Positions 43,440 to 52,201 are shown, numbered from the stretch's first letter. The stretch: DNA of 64,000 nucleotides from Arthrobacter sp. SDTb3-6 (GCF_013376095.1 NZ_JAAMFN010000007.1:1-64000), one strand, 5' to 3'. Made by a program: numbers and translations. The notes: a model not told the origin generated them from the letters alone.

Positions 43440-43466
43440 GTGCCCTGCACCATCGGCGCAGGGCAC
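43440..43466 (-). terminator. Hairpin between the MBL hydrolase and AraC genes
   Basis: A perfect 9-base-pair stem (GTGCCCTGC and its complement) with a 9-base loop lies in the 65-base gap. It may separate the transporter/hydrolase transcript from the AraC gene. Confidence 0.5.
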
Positions 43467-43479
43467 GTGCGCGCTGCAG

Positions 43480-44571
43480 CTACGCGCCTCCGGTCCGTGG
43501 GGGCCCGTCGGGTGCGCCGAGGCCGAAGGCCATGAGGTCCTCGCCGACGACGAGGGTGCCGGAGAAGCCGACGCCCGCCTTTTCCCACTTTTCGACGGGC
43601 GTGTTGCCGGGGACCAGGTGGGTGAGCACGAGGGTGTCGACGCCGGCCTTCCCGGCCTGGGGTCCGACCTCTTCGATGGCGGTGTGGGCGGCGAGCATGT
43701 GCTGCATCAGGTTGGGGTCCGGCTTGGGGGAGTCGGGGCCCATGAGCCCGTCGACCCAGTCCATGTCGATGCACTCGTGGAGCAGGATGTCGGCTCCCTG
43801 GGAGATGGTCACCAGGTTCTGGCACACGCCGGTGTCCCCGGAGACGACGATGGCGCCGTCGGGGGTTTCGAAGCGGAAGGCGAAGGCGGGGAAGATCGGC
43901 CGGTGGTCCACGAGGATCGCGGTGACCCTGATGTTCTCGTCGCGGTAGACCTCGAAGGGTTCCATGGCCGGGGACGGGTTTCCGTTCGGGTCGTGGCCGG
44001 TGCCGCCGGGCAGTTCAATGTCGTGGAATTCAAAGATCTCGCGCAGGTCCTGCTTGGCGTTGTCGCGCATGCGGTCGTTGATGTCCATGGAGTAGGCCTG
44101 CAGGAGGCGTTGCGTGGATTCGACGAGGCCGGGGGTGGGGGAATCGGGGTTGAACACCTCGGGAAGGTGTTCGCGCCTTTCCTCGGCGAAGATCGGGGGA
44201 AGCGCGCCGCGGTCGCCCGGGCCCACCACCTGGATGGGCTGCTTGAGCCCGTCGGAGCCGTTGTGCCAGGCCAGCAGCAGCAGGTTGGGGTAGTCGATCA
44301 TGTGGTCGGAGTGGTGGTGGGTGATGAAGACGCCGCGGAGGTTGTCCAGGCCCTTTTGGAAGCCGGCGGGTCCCAGGCCGGACTTGCGGAATTGCGGGCC
44401 CCAGCCCTCGCCGCAGTCGATGAGGTAGTGCTCGTCGCCGACGGAGATGACGGTGGAGATGCCGGCCCGGTCCGAGCCGTCCCACCAGGGCGGGCCGCCG
44501 GCCGTGCCCAGGAGGGTGACGCGGGTGCGGTGCAGGGCGGCCTGCTCGGCCGTGAGGGGGAGGTGTGCCAT
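43480..44571 (-). CDS. MBL-fold metallo-hydrolase (RNase Z-like) of the aromatic locus
   Basis: The 363 residues show VTLLGTAGGPPWWDGSDRAG at the start, then the metal motif FITHHHSDHMIDYPNLLLLA, SGDTG with the bridging aspartate, HECIDMDWV, and a last histidine in VLTHLVPGNTP. This RNase Z-like layout is shared by many small-molecule hydrolases. It follows an importer operon and precedes aromatic catabolic genes, so it may release the phenol from an ester or other conjugate taken up by the importer. That role is inferred. A decayed paralogue with the same opening lies at 50117. Confidence 0.8.
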   Translation of the reverse strand: MAHLPLTAEQAALHRTRVTLLGTAGGPPWWDGSDRAGISTVISVGDEHYLIDCGEGWGPQFRKSGLGPAGFQKGLDNLRGVFITHHHSDHMIDYPNLLLLAWHNGSDGLKQPIQVVGPGDRGALPPIFAEERREHLPEVFNPDSPTPGLVESTQRLLQAYSMDINDRMRDNAKQDLREIFEFHDIELPGGTGHDPNGNPSPAMEPFEVYRDENIRVTAILVDHRPIFPAFAFRFETPDGAIVVSGDTGVCQNLVTISQGADILLHECIDMDWVDGLMGPDSPKPDPNLMQHMLAAHTAIEEVGPQAGKAGVDTLVLTHLVPGNTPVEKWEKAGVGFSGTLVVGEDLMAFGLGAPDGPPRTGGA

Positions 44572-44592
44572 GGGGATTTTCCTCGAGGGGTG

Positions 44593-45441
44593 CTAGGCGA
44601 TGGAGGCGTGGGATTGGGCGGCCTGGATGAGTTCGAAGACCTCCGCGCGGAGCCGTGCGTAGTCGGGCAGCAGCTTGGTGTCCCGCTGGTCGCGGGGGCG
44701 GGGGAGGTCGACGGTGATGTTGCGGGTGACCTTGGTGGGTGCCCCGGAGAGGATAATGACGCGGTCGCCGAGGTAGACGGCCTCGTCGATGTCGTGGGTG
44801 ACAAAGATGACCGTGGTGTCGAAGTCCTGGCGGACGCGCAGCACAAGGTCCTCCAGCTCGATGCGGGTCTGGGCGTCGACGGCGGCGAAGGGCTCGTCCA
44901 TGAGCAGGACGTCGGGCTGGTAGGCCAGCCCGCGGGCGATGGCGGCACGTTGTTGCATGCCCCCGGACATCTGCCAGGGGTACAGGCCGCCCTTCCCGGA
45001 CAGGCCGACGGCGCGCAGGACTTCCTCGATCCGTGCCGGGCGCCCGGCCTTGGGCAGCTTGTTTTTCAGCGGGAGCCCGATGTTGGCGGCCACGGTCATC
45101 CATAGCAGCAGTGAGCGGGAGTAGTCCTGGAAGACGACGGCGAGCTTGGCCGGCGGCTCCGTGACGGTCTCACCTTCGAAGACGGTGCGGCCGCCGCTGG
45201 GATCGAGCAGGCCGGCCATGCATTTCAGGAGCGTGGTTTTTCCGGAGCCGGAAGGGCCCACGATGCACACGAATTCGCCCCTGCGCACGGAGAGGTCGAC
45301 GCCGTCGAGGATCTGGGTGGATCCGTAGCTTTTGCGCAGTTGTTCCAGTTCGAGGAGGACGTCGCCGAAGGGCGGTGTGGCGGGGGCCGCGGGGTTGGGC
45401 GCCCCGGGGTTGGGCTCGGTGGTGGTGGGTTGGGTGGTCAT
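44593..45441 (-). CDS. ABC importer ATP-binding protein, nitrate/sulfonate/taurine family
   Basis: The 282 residues have a proline-rich N-terminal tail, then Walker A VGPSGSGKTT, the Q-loop VFQDYSRSLLLWMTV, signature MSGGMQQRAAIARGL, Walker B VLLMDEPFAAVD and the H-loop FVTHDIDEAVYLGDR. DEAVYL is typical of SsuB/TauB/NrtD. It powers the importer formed with the two permeases encoded just upstream; the ATG is one base beyond the permease stop. The imported compound is probably an anionic or aromatic precursor of the nearby hydroxyquinol pathway (inference). Confidence 0.88.
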   Translation of the reverse strand: MTTQPTTTEPNPGAPNPAAPATPPFGDVLLELEQLRKSYGSTQILDGVDLSVRRGEFVCIVGPSGSGKTTLLKCMAGLLDPSGGRTVFEGETVTEPPAKLAVVFQDYSRSLLLWMTVAANIGLPLKNKLPKAGRPARIEEVLRAVGLSGKGGLYPWQMSGGMQQRAAIARGLAYQPDVLLMDEPFAAVDAQTRIELEDLVLRVRQDFDTTVIFVTHDIDEAVYLGDRVIILSGAPTKVTRNITVDLPRPRDQRDTKLLPDYARLRAEVFELIQAAQSHASIA

Positions 45442-45442
45442 G

Positions 45443-46282
45443 TCAGGCGTCCTTTCCGGAGGCTGCGCGCATCCCGGAGTGCCAGCGCAGGACGCGGGAC
45501 TCGATGCGCAGGAAGAGAAGGTTGGCGACGTAGCCCAGGGCCCCGAGGAGCAGGGTTCCGGCCCAGGTCTGGGGGACGGCGAAGGTTTGTTGGGAGTTGA
45601 GCAGGTAGTAGCCGATCCCGTTGACGGAAGCGACCATTTCGGAGACGACGATCAGGATGATGGAGATCTGCAGCGTGGTGCGCAGGCCGGCGAAGATCTG
45701 CGGCCCCGCGTTGGGCACGACGATGTAGCGCACCCGCTGGCCCAGGGTCAGCCGGTAGGAGCGGGACATGTCCCGGACCTGGGAGTCCAGCGACCGGACG
45801 CCGTCGATCGTGTTGAGCAGGGTGGGCCAGACGGCGCCGAAGGCGATGATGGCGATGTTCATGGGGGCGCCGATGCCGAACACGAGGATCCCGATCGGCA
45901 GCAGCACCGGCGGTGGCAGGGAGCGCAGGAACTGCACGATCGGTTCGACGGCGGCGGCGAGGGTGCGCGACATGCCGATCAGCAGCCCGAATACGATCCC
46001 GCAGGCGGCGGCGATCAGGAAGCCGGCCAGGAACTTGCCCAGGCTGGGGAGGAGGTTTGCCGTCAGGCCGGGGCCCAGCCAGTCGTGCTGAAGCGTCTCG
46101 AGGATGGTGGACAGTGGCGGGAAGTACAGCGACCTGCTGCCGGCGGAGGCGAGCCACCACCAAACGATCAGGACAACTGGCAGCCAGGTGCGCAGTGCGA
46201 GCAGCCGCAGGGGATGCGGGCGGGTTGTGGCGCGGGTGGCGGTCTGGGTGACGGCGCGTGCCGCGGCGCGGGTGGTGGTCAT
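45443..46282 (-). CDS. ABC importer permease (SsuC-like), second of two
   Basis: The 279 residues start at ATG 46282 within the stop of the other permease gene (ATGA). About six hydrophobic segments and the EAA-type cytoplasmic loop (DSQVRDMSRSYRLTLGQRVR, then VVPNAGPQIFAGLR) mark an SsuC/TauC-type permease. Two different permeases in one operon are unusual for this family, where most have one gene encoding a homodimer, and suggest a heterodimeric channel. Confidence 0.86.
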   Translation of the reverse strand: MTTTRAAARAVTQTATRATTRPHPLRLLALRTWLPVVLIVWWWLASAGSRSLYFPPLSTILETLQHDWLGPGLTANLLPSLGKFLAGFLIAAACGIVFGLLIGMSRTLAAAVEPIVQFLRSLPPPVLLPIGILVFGIGAPMNIAIIAFGAVWPTLLNTIDGVRSLDSQVRDMSRSYRLTLGQRVRYIVVPNAGPQIFAGLRTTLQISIILIVVSEMVASVNGIGYYLLNSQQTFAVPQTWAGTLLLGALGYVANLLFLRIESRVLRWHSGMRAASGKDA

Positions 46283-47139
46283 CGGGACGCCTCCTCGCGC
46301 ATGGACGGGTGCCAGAACAGCAGGGGCTTTTCGGCTGCCCGGAAGGCCGCGTTGAGGCCCAGGCCCAGCAGGCCGGCGGCGAGGATCAGCGCGTACATTT
46401 GGGTAAGGGCGCCGGCCGACTGGGCCACGACGATGCCTTGGCCCAGGCCCGTGGCGCCGCCGATCATTTCGGTGACGACGGCGACGATGATGGCGATGGC
46501 CGCGGAAATGCGCAGGCCGGTCAGCGCGAACGGAAGGATGGACGGCGCCACCAGGCGGGAGGTGGTGAGCCACCAGCCGAGGCGGTAGCTGCGGGCCATG
46601 TCGGTGGCGACGCCGTTGACCTCCTTCACGCCGTAGACCAGCTGCGTGAGCAGCGGCCAGAGGGCACCGAGGACGATCAAAAACAGTTTCATTCCCGGGC
46701 TGGGACCCCAGAGCAGCAGGCCCAGGGGGATCAGGGCGACGGGCGGGATGGGCTTGAGAAACTCCACGAGGAACCAGGTCGACTCCGCGAAAGGCTTCAC
46801 CAGCCCGATCAACAGGGCCAGCGGCGTGGCGATCACGATGATCAGCACCAGGCCCAGAAGCGCCACGGAGAGTGTGGCCCAGAGCGAGGCCCAGAACGCC
46901 GGCAGGAAGAGCTGCGCGGCGAACTCCGCGAGCACCGCGGACGCCGGCGGGATCGCGTCGGGCGGCAGGGCGCCGGTGCGGGAGAGGACCTCCCAGAACG
47001 CGAGTGCGAGGACGACGGTGCCGGCTCCCAGCACGAAGCGGCCGGCGGACGTGGCGGCCGGGTGGCGCCGCCGTCGTGCCTGTGGAGGGGAGGGGCGGAG
47101 GGCCGCCCCGGAGTCAAGGACGGTGGTGTTGGTGGTCAT
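46279..47139 (-). CDS. ABC importer permease (SsuC-like), first of two
   Basis: The 286 residues have a basic N-terminal tail, then hydrophobic segments beginning FVLGAGTVVLALAFWEVLS. The EAA-like loop GVATDMARSYRLGWWLTTSR is followed by VAPSILPFALTGLRISAAIA. It is related to the second permease but clearly diverged. Its start overlaps the binding-protein stop by four bases. It should form the membrane channel with that partner and the SsuB-like ATPase. Confidence 0.86.
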   Translation of the reverse strand: MTTNTTVLDSGAALRPSPPQARRRRHPAATSAGRFVLGAGTVVLALAFWEVLSRTGALPPDAIPPASAVLAEFAAQLFLPAFWASLWATLSVALLGLVLIIVIATPLALLIGLVKPFAESTWFLVEFLKPIPPVALIPLGLLLWGPSPGMKLFLIVLGALWPLLTQLVYGVKEVNGVATDMARSYRLGWWLTTSRLVAPSILPFALTGLRISAAIAIIVAVVTEMIGGATGLGQGIVVAQSAGALTQMYALILAAGLLGLGLNAAFRAAEKPLLFWHPSMREEASR

Positions 47140-48119
47140 GGCCAGACGGCTCCTTTGACGTCAACGGGTCCGGGCAAAAAGCCCAGTTCCTGCATGAGTT
47201 TTGCCGTGTTTTCGATGGCGGGGATGCTCATTTTGTCGGTGTACATCGGCACCCGCATCTTGGCGAAGACCTCCGGCGGAAGCTTGCCGTATTTCGCCAG
47301 GACCTGCCCCACCTTTTCCGGGTGGCTGGCCGCGAGCAGGCTGGCCCGGTCCATGGCCCGTTGGAATTTTTTGACGGTCTCCGGGTTCTTCTCCGCAAAC
47401 GGGCCGGCGGTGAAGATCACCGTAAACGTGCCGTCCGGGGTCAGGCTGGCCGAATACGGGTGGGCGATCACCCGGGCACCCGTGGCGACGGCCTTGACCT
47501 GGAACGGCTCAACCAGCGACGCGGCGTCAATGGCTCCGCGGTGGAGCGCCGGGATCATGTCGGGGAACGGCATGGCCACGAAGGTGACCTTCGAGGGATC
47601 GCCGCCGTCCTTCTTGATGGCAGCCGCCGCGACAACGTGGACGATGGAACCGAGGGCATTCACCGCGACGGTGTGGCCTTCGAGGTCGCGCGGGCCCTTG
47701 ATGGTGCTGCCCTTGGCGACGACGAGTGCGGAGGGGTCCAGGGCCGGGTTTGCCGCGATCGAGGAGCCGTTGGCGACGGCCTTGAGCGGCAGCCCCTTTT
47801 GGACCGCAGCCAGGAACGGCGTGATTGCAGCGGTGCCGAACTGAAGCTGGCCGTTGATCACGGAGGGGGCGATGGCGGCGGCGTTCTGCATGACCTGGGT
47901 TTGGACGTTCAGGCCTTCGTCCTTGAAGTAGCCTTCCTCCTGGGCGATGTAAACGGGCGCGAAGTCCGCCACGGGGATGACGCCGACCTTGATCGGATCG
48001 CCTGCGCCAAGGACTTTCGCGCTGCCCATGCCCACGCCGCACCCGGCGATGGGCAGGACCACGCACAGGCCGGCCAGCGCGATGGCTGTTCGGCGGGTGA
48101 TGGATGGGGCACGGCTCAT
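47136..48119 (-). CDS. ABC importer substrate-binding lipoprotein (NMT1/SsuA-like)
   Basis: The 327 residues start at ATG 48119 behind GGAGGT. The signal is MSRAPSITRRTAIALAGLCV followed by a lipobox ending in IAGC. The mature part runs VGVIPVADFAPVYIAQEEGY, AAIAPSVINGQLQFGTAAIT, then GRGAIDAASLVEPF-like sequence, as in NMT1/SsuA proteins that bind sulfonates, nitrate, aromatic acids or thiamine precursors. It is the first gene of the importer operon and diverges from a LysR gene with a GATAT-N11-ATATC box between. Confidence 0.87.
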   Translation of the reverse strand: MSRAPSITRRTAIALAGLCVVLPIAGCGVGMGSAKVLGAGDPIKVGVIPVADFAPVYIAQEEGYFKDEGLNVQTQVMQNAAAIAPSVINGQLQFGTAAITPFLAAVQKGLPLKAVANGSSIAANPALDPSALVVAKGSTIKGPRDLEGHTVAVNALGSIVHVVAAAAIKKDGGDPSKVTFVAMPFPDMIPALHRGAIDAASLVEPFQVKAVATGARVIAHPYSASLTPDGTFTVIFTAGPFAEKNPETVKKFQRAMDRASLLAASHPEKVGQVLAKYGKLPPEVFAKMRVPMYTDKMSIPAIENTAKLMQELGFLPGPVDVKGAVWP

Positions 48120-48175
48120 GGGACCTCCGCTAAGACAAGTTGGTGTGTTGTGAATCACTATCAGCTTGGGGCAGG

Positions 48176-48196
48176 GATATGCATATGACAAATATC
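48176..48196. promoter_or_regulatory. LysR-type binding box
   Basis: GATAT, 11 bases and ATATC form the T-N11-A dyad typical of LysR regulators. It is centred at 48186 between the divergent binding-protein and LysR genes. Confidence 0.7.
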
Positions 48197-48214
48197 AATT
48201 ACCGCCTAACCCCA

Positions 48215-48220
48215 TATAAA
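48215..48220 (+). promoter_or_regulatory. -10 element of the LysR gene, possibly leaderless
   Basis: TATAAA ends eight bases before the ATG at 48229 and no ribosome site intervenes, so the transcript may start at the ATG. Confidence 0.5.
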
Positions 48221-48228
48221 ATGCGACT

Positions 48229-49152
48229 ATGAACCTGCGAAGACTCGAATATTTTCTGGCCGTGGTGGAGGAAGGGTCCGTCTCCCTGGCCGCGCGCCGG
48301 TTGCACATGACGCAGCCGCCGCTGAGCCAGGCGATCCAGGCCCTGGAACGCGAGGTGGGGACGGAACTGCTGCAGCGCCTGCCGCGCGGGGTCGAGCCCA
48401 CCGCCGCAGGGCGTTTGCTGGCGGAACAAGGGCGGGACCTGCTGCGGTGGTCCGAGCGGGTCGGGGAGTCGGTCCAACGGATCGGGCAGGGGCTGGGAGG
48501 GCGGCTGCGGATTGCGTGCGTGCCCTCGATCTCCTGGTCGCTGCTGCCCCCGCTGCTCAAGCGCTTCCGTGTGGAGGCGCCGGAAGTGGAGGTCCTGCTG
48601 TCCGATCCGCAGCCGCTGCGTGTGCTGAACCTGGTTGCCGACGGCGGCGCCGACGTCGGGTTCATTGCGCCGACGGATACCGCATCCGTGGCGGCCGCCT
48701 ACCCGTCGCTGGTCGTTGAGCCGCTGGCCGAGATGCCGCTCGGGCTGGTGACGCCCCTGGACCGGGAGCAGGCCGGCGGTCCCGTGGACGCTGCCGCCTT
48801 TGCGCAGGACGCCTGGATCATCCCGGAGGCCGTGCCGGGTTTCCCCGGGCTGGCCGAGCTGGCGGACGAGCTCTGGCGCAGGGAGGGGTTCAGGCCGGCC
48901 CGGGTGCAGTACGTCTCCACCTTGCAGACCACGCTGCCCCTGGTTGCGGCGGGCATCGGGGTGGGCCTGATGCCGATGGACCTGGTGGGCCCCTTTACGC
49001 CGGGTGTGCGGATCGCTGAGGTGGCCGGCGGGGTGGCGCCGCTGCGGCCGGCCCTGATCCGCTCCGCCCAAATGCGCCCCTCGCCTGCGCTGGAACGGTT
49101 CCTCGGGGTCGTCTCCGCCGCCTTCGGGGCCACGGGGCCCGAAGCGGTGTAG
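48229..49152 (+). CDS. LysR-family regulator of the ABC importer operon
   Basis: The 307 residues begin MNLRRLEYFLAVVEEGSVSL with the winged helix-turn-helix (AARRLHMTQPPLSQAIQALE). The co-inducer domain follows (GGRLRIACVPSISWSLLPPL; VAAGIGVGLMPMDLV). It diverges from the importer operon and has a LysR box in the shared region. It probably activates import when the aromatic compound or a pathway intermediate is present. A fragment closely resembling its residues 127-185 lies at 62554-62745, and a different decayed LysR gene sits tail-to-tail with it. Confidence 0.9.
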   Translation: MNLRRLEYFLAVVEEGSVSLAARRLHMTQPPLSQAIQALEREVGTELLQRLPRGVEPTAAGRLLAEQGRDLLRWSERVGESVQRIGQGLGGRLRIACVPSISWSLLPPLLKRFRVEAPEVEVLLSDPQPLRVLNLVADGGADVGFIAPTDTASVAAAYPSLVVEPLAEMPLGLVTPLDREQAGGPVDAAAFAQDAWIIPEAVPGFPGLAELADELWRREGFRPARVQYVSTLQTTLPLVAAGIGVGLMPMDLVGPFTPGVRIAEVAGGVAPLRPALIRSAQMRPSPALERFLGVVSAAFGATGPEAV

Positions 49153-49205
49153 CCGGCCGGTCCCCGGGCTTCCTGCAGTCCCGCGGCAGGGCTGCTCGGC
49201 GGCAA

Positions 49206-50017
49206 GTGCCGTCATGGGTGCACCGTTCCGGGCCAGGACGTCGCGGCTGAAATCCCGCAGCGCCCGCACCTTGGCGTTGCCCAGGGAGCCGGGCGGGTAA
49301 AAGAGCTGGAGCGAGTTGGCCGGGAGGTCGTCGGCGATCTCCTGGTAGACCAGCGGGTCGCCGCGGTAGGTGCGGTCACCCAGCGGCCTGCCCATGATGA
49401 CCGAATACGCCAGGCCCCGCCCGACGACGGCCCGGATGGTTTCGACGTTGCGGGACCTCCACTTGATGTTGGCGCGGAAGCCGGCGGCCTGCCTGCAACA
49501 CGAGCTGGAGCCTCATCCCCGAGATCGTGGTGCTCTCCAGCGGGACGCTGGCGTGGAGGCGGTAACATGAAGGCGGCATCGGGCTGGCCGCCCTGGAGCA
49601 GGGCCTGCAGGCCGTCCGATGACGCCTCGTGCAGGATGGTCCCAACCCGCGGGTGGCATCGGGCGAAGTGTTCCAGCACCAGCGGCATGGGCCAGGGGGA
49701 GATCGTGTCGAAACAGCCGAGGTTGAGCGGACCGGGCAGCTCGCCCCGGATGTCCCCCGCCGCCGTCTGAAGGGACGCGGCGGCGCCCAGCACGTGCCGG
49801 GTGAGCGCGATGAGATCGCGCCCCGCGGCAGTGAGGGAGGCACCCTTGGCCCGGCGGCGGACCAGCGGCTGGAGGCCCAGAGCGTGCTCGAGCCCGCTCA
49901 GCGCAACGGACAGCGACCCCGGGGTGATGTGAAGGCGCCCGGCTGCGGTGACGAGCGAACCTTCCTCGGCAACCGCGAGGAAGTACTCGAGCTGCGAAGG
50001 GTGACTGCCTGATTCAT
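49206..50017 (-). pseudogene. Decayed LysR-family regulator
   Basis: Read leftward from ATG 50017 (MNQAVTLR) the frame must slip near 49993 to continue QLEYFLAVAEEGSLVTAAGR. Helix-turn-helix and effector-domain sequence then follow (GELPGPLNLGCFDTISPWPM; EASSDGLQALLQGGQPDAAF). A second slip near 49555 gives ESTTISGMRLQLVLQAG. About 30 residues then seem to be missing, and a third frame resumes FRANIKWRSRNVETIRAVVG and runs to about NGAPMTAL near 49206. At least three lesions make this a pseudogene. It would have controlled the divergent MBL gene at 50117, itself broken. Confidence 0.8.
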
Positions 50018-50116
50018 TGATTTACTCAAATATCGTTTGGAAACAGTTTCGTTTTTCATAATATGTTGCGCAGCTCATAGTGGAGACATCCCAGCTGTCC
50101 CCTTGAGGAGCATCCC

Positions 50117-50900
50117 TTGCCGGACCTGAACCCACGCGTTGTTCTGCTCGGCACCGCCGGAGGCCCGCGGTGGTGGCCGTCCCGGGGCGGCAGGCCCGCC
50201 CGCCATGGCATTTCCACCGCCGTCGTGGTGGGCGACGCCGTCTACCTCGTGGACTGCGGACGCGGGGCAGGCGGGCAATGCGCGCAGGCCGGGCTTGAAC
50301 CGCACGACCTTCGGGCCGTCTTCCTCACCCACCTCCACTCAGACCACACGGTTGACCTGCCGAACCTCCTGCTGTTCGGCTGGATGATGCGGGACCGCCG
50401 GCCGGGCCGGCGGTGGGCATCATCGGCCCCGGTGACCGTGTCCTCCTGCCACCCGTCAACCCCCGGGCCGCCTCCACCGTTGCCCCGCTTTTCGCGGACA
50501 CCCCGACGGCCGGGACCGTTGCCAGGGTCGGCCATCTTTTGCGCGCCTACCCTGCCGACACCACGGACAGGATGTTCGATTCCCTGCGGGACTCCCCGCA
50601 CAGCATCTTTGCCGCCGAGGACATCCGGATCCCTGACGGCACCGGCTACGGGCCGAACGCCAACCCGGCCCCGGACGCTCGGTCACGATCTCGGGCGACA
50701 CCGCCCCGCGCCGGAACCTGGTGGCGCTGGCCGCCGGAACGGACCTCCTCCTCCACGAGGCGATCGGTTTCGACTGGGTGCAGGACGACTACAAGGAAAC
50801 CGACGCGGCAACCCGGACCGCCACGATCGAACACCACAGGAAGTCCCACACCTCACCGGCCGACGCCGGGTCCCTTGCGGCCGCCGCCGGCCCACGCTGA
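50117..50900 (+). pseudogene. Decayed MBL-fold hydrolase, paralogue of the gene at 43480
   Basis: From TTG 50117 (behind GAGGAG) the frame gives VVLLGTAGGPRWWPSRGGRP, VYLVDCGRGAGG and the metal motif FLTHLHSDHTVDLPNLLLFG, as in the intact paralogue. Near 50415 the frame shifts to IIGPGDRVLLPPVN and on to PDGTGYGPNANPAPD. About 60 residues are then missing, and in a third frame SVTISGDTAPRRNLVALAAG, LLLHEAIGFDWV and a premature end at TGA 50898-50900 follow. The C-terminal histidine region is absent. It is not functional as written. Confidence 0.82.
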
Positions 50901-50972
50901 AGGCAACAGGCCAGCCCTACCTACAGGGAGATATCGACGCACCCCACGCTTGGGAAGACGGCGGCCGGAGCT

Positions 50973-51362
50973 GTGCTCGCCGTTGCCAACCAGCCATTCC
51001 TGTGGCTCTGTGCCATCGCCGCCTTCGCCGCCATCAGCCTGGGCGGGGCCATGTGGATGATCGGCGCCCTGGTCCTCACGCCCCTTCTGATGAAGGGCAA
51101 CACGGCGCTGACGCACACCAACCCGACCCTGCTGGCCATCGTTCCGGCCGCGGCGATGCTTGCCGCATTCTTCACCCTGGGCCTTGAACAGTTCACCATC
51201 TCAAGCGCACACATCTTCGCCTACCTCGGCGCTGCCGGCGCCATGGCAGCCTGCATCTTCATCTCCCGGGCCACCCGGAAGAAATGGGTCACCGAATGGT
51301 CCCAGGGCATTTCGATAGTCGCCGGACTCGCCGTCGCCTACTTCATCACGACCGCGCACTGA
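50973..51362 (+). pseudogene. Membrane protein, probably with an internal deletion (DUF5058-like)
   Basis: The open frame from GTG 50973 gives 129 residues: LAVANQPFLWLCAIAAFAAI, then directly LGGAMWMIGALVLTPLLMKG and four hydrophobic segments to FITTAH. From memory, DUF5058-type proteins have a segment of about 100 residues between those first two blocks, so this looks like an in-frame deletion product. The frame upstream of the GTG reads on toward a good AGGGAGA site at 50926, but no start codon remains there. A shortened functional protein cannot be excluded. It lies between a decayed MBL gene and a frameshifted membrane gene. Confidence 0.55.
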
Positions 51363-51373
51363 AAGGGGACGCC

Positions 51374-52091
51374 ATGACCATGCCAGGCACCACCGAGAAT
51401 ATCCGCAGCCACGCGGGACGGCCTCAGGGAGTTCGACCGGACCGTGTCCCGGTGGGGACGGCTGACCATGCTCGTTGGCCTCGCCATCTCGCTGGCCGCA
51501 CCGGCCTACCTGCTGTTCTTCGCCGGGCTGGGTGCCACCCCGGCCCAGGTCCTCACCGCCTTCCTGGCCGTCGCCGGGGCCTTCGGTTTCCTGTGGATGA
51601 TTGAGCCCGTGACGTATTTCCCGATCCTCGGCGAGTCTTCCATATACCAGGCGTTCATGACCGGCAACATCGCCAACAAGCTCCTCCCCGCCGCACTGAC
51701 GGCACAAACGGCAATCGGGGCGCGCCCGGGCACCCGACGGGGCGGGCCGGCCCCGGTGTCAGCCATCAGCGGGGCCGTGATGGTGCACCTGACCTCGCTG
51801 GTCCTCGTCGTCGGGTTCTTCGGCACGTGGTTCATTGCCAATCTCCCGCCGACCATCCTGCACGTCATGCAGGTCTACATTGTGCCGACCGTGTTCGGCG
51901 CGGTGCCCGTCCAGGCCCTGGCACACCTCAAGCAGCCCCGGACCGCCGCCATCGCGGTGCTGGTCTCCGTCACTGTGGTCTTCGTGATCAGCCCGGCGGT
52001 CCCCGCATTCGGCATGTACGCCACCGTGGCCGCGGTTGCCTCCACGATCATCCTGGCCTGGGACCTGCGCAAGCGCCGCACGGCCCAGTAA
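51374..52091 (+). pseudogene. Frameshifted multi-pass membrane protein
   Basis: The natural start is ATG 51374 (behind GAAAGGGG), reading MTMPGTTENIRSHA. Near 51410-51420 the frame must shift to continue RDGLREFDRTVSRWGRLTML and five or six hydrophobic segments (LFFAGLGATPAQVLTAFLAV; VSVTVVFVISPAVPAFGMYA) ending DLRKRRTAQ. Without repair only an internal GTG at 51444 could start the membrane part, leaving 215 residues. No family name was recognised. It is the partner of the damaged gene just upstream. Confidence 0.65.
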
Positions 52092-52201
52092 ACCAGCGCC
52101 GCACGGGCTCCCCGGACGGTGCCGCGCCGTCGCTGGGGGGACGCTGAGAAGGCAGGGGGCGGCAATTAGGCAATCGACACCCGCGGAGGCAAGGTTGAAC
52201 C

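Noticed and set aside
48199-49395. Long minus-strand frame antisense to the LysR gene
   Set aside because: Its first 70 residues are the third frame of the LysR relic at 49206-50017. The remainder is the complement of the intact LysR gene.
50973-51362. Intact small four-segment transporter subunit
   Set aside because: The abrupt joining of the first segment to the GGAMWMIG block, the lost start near the good ribosome site, and the damaged neighbours favour a deletion product, though this is not certain.
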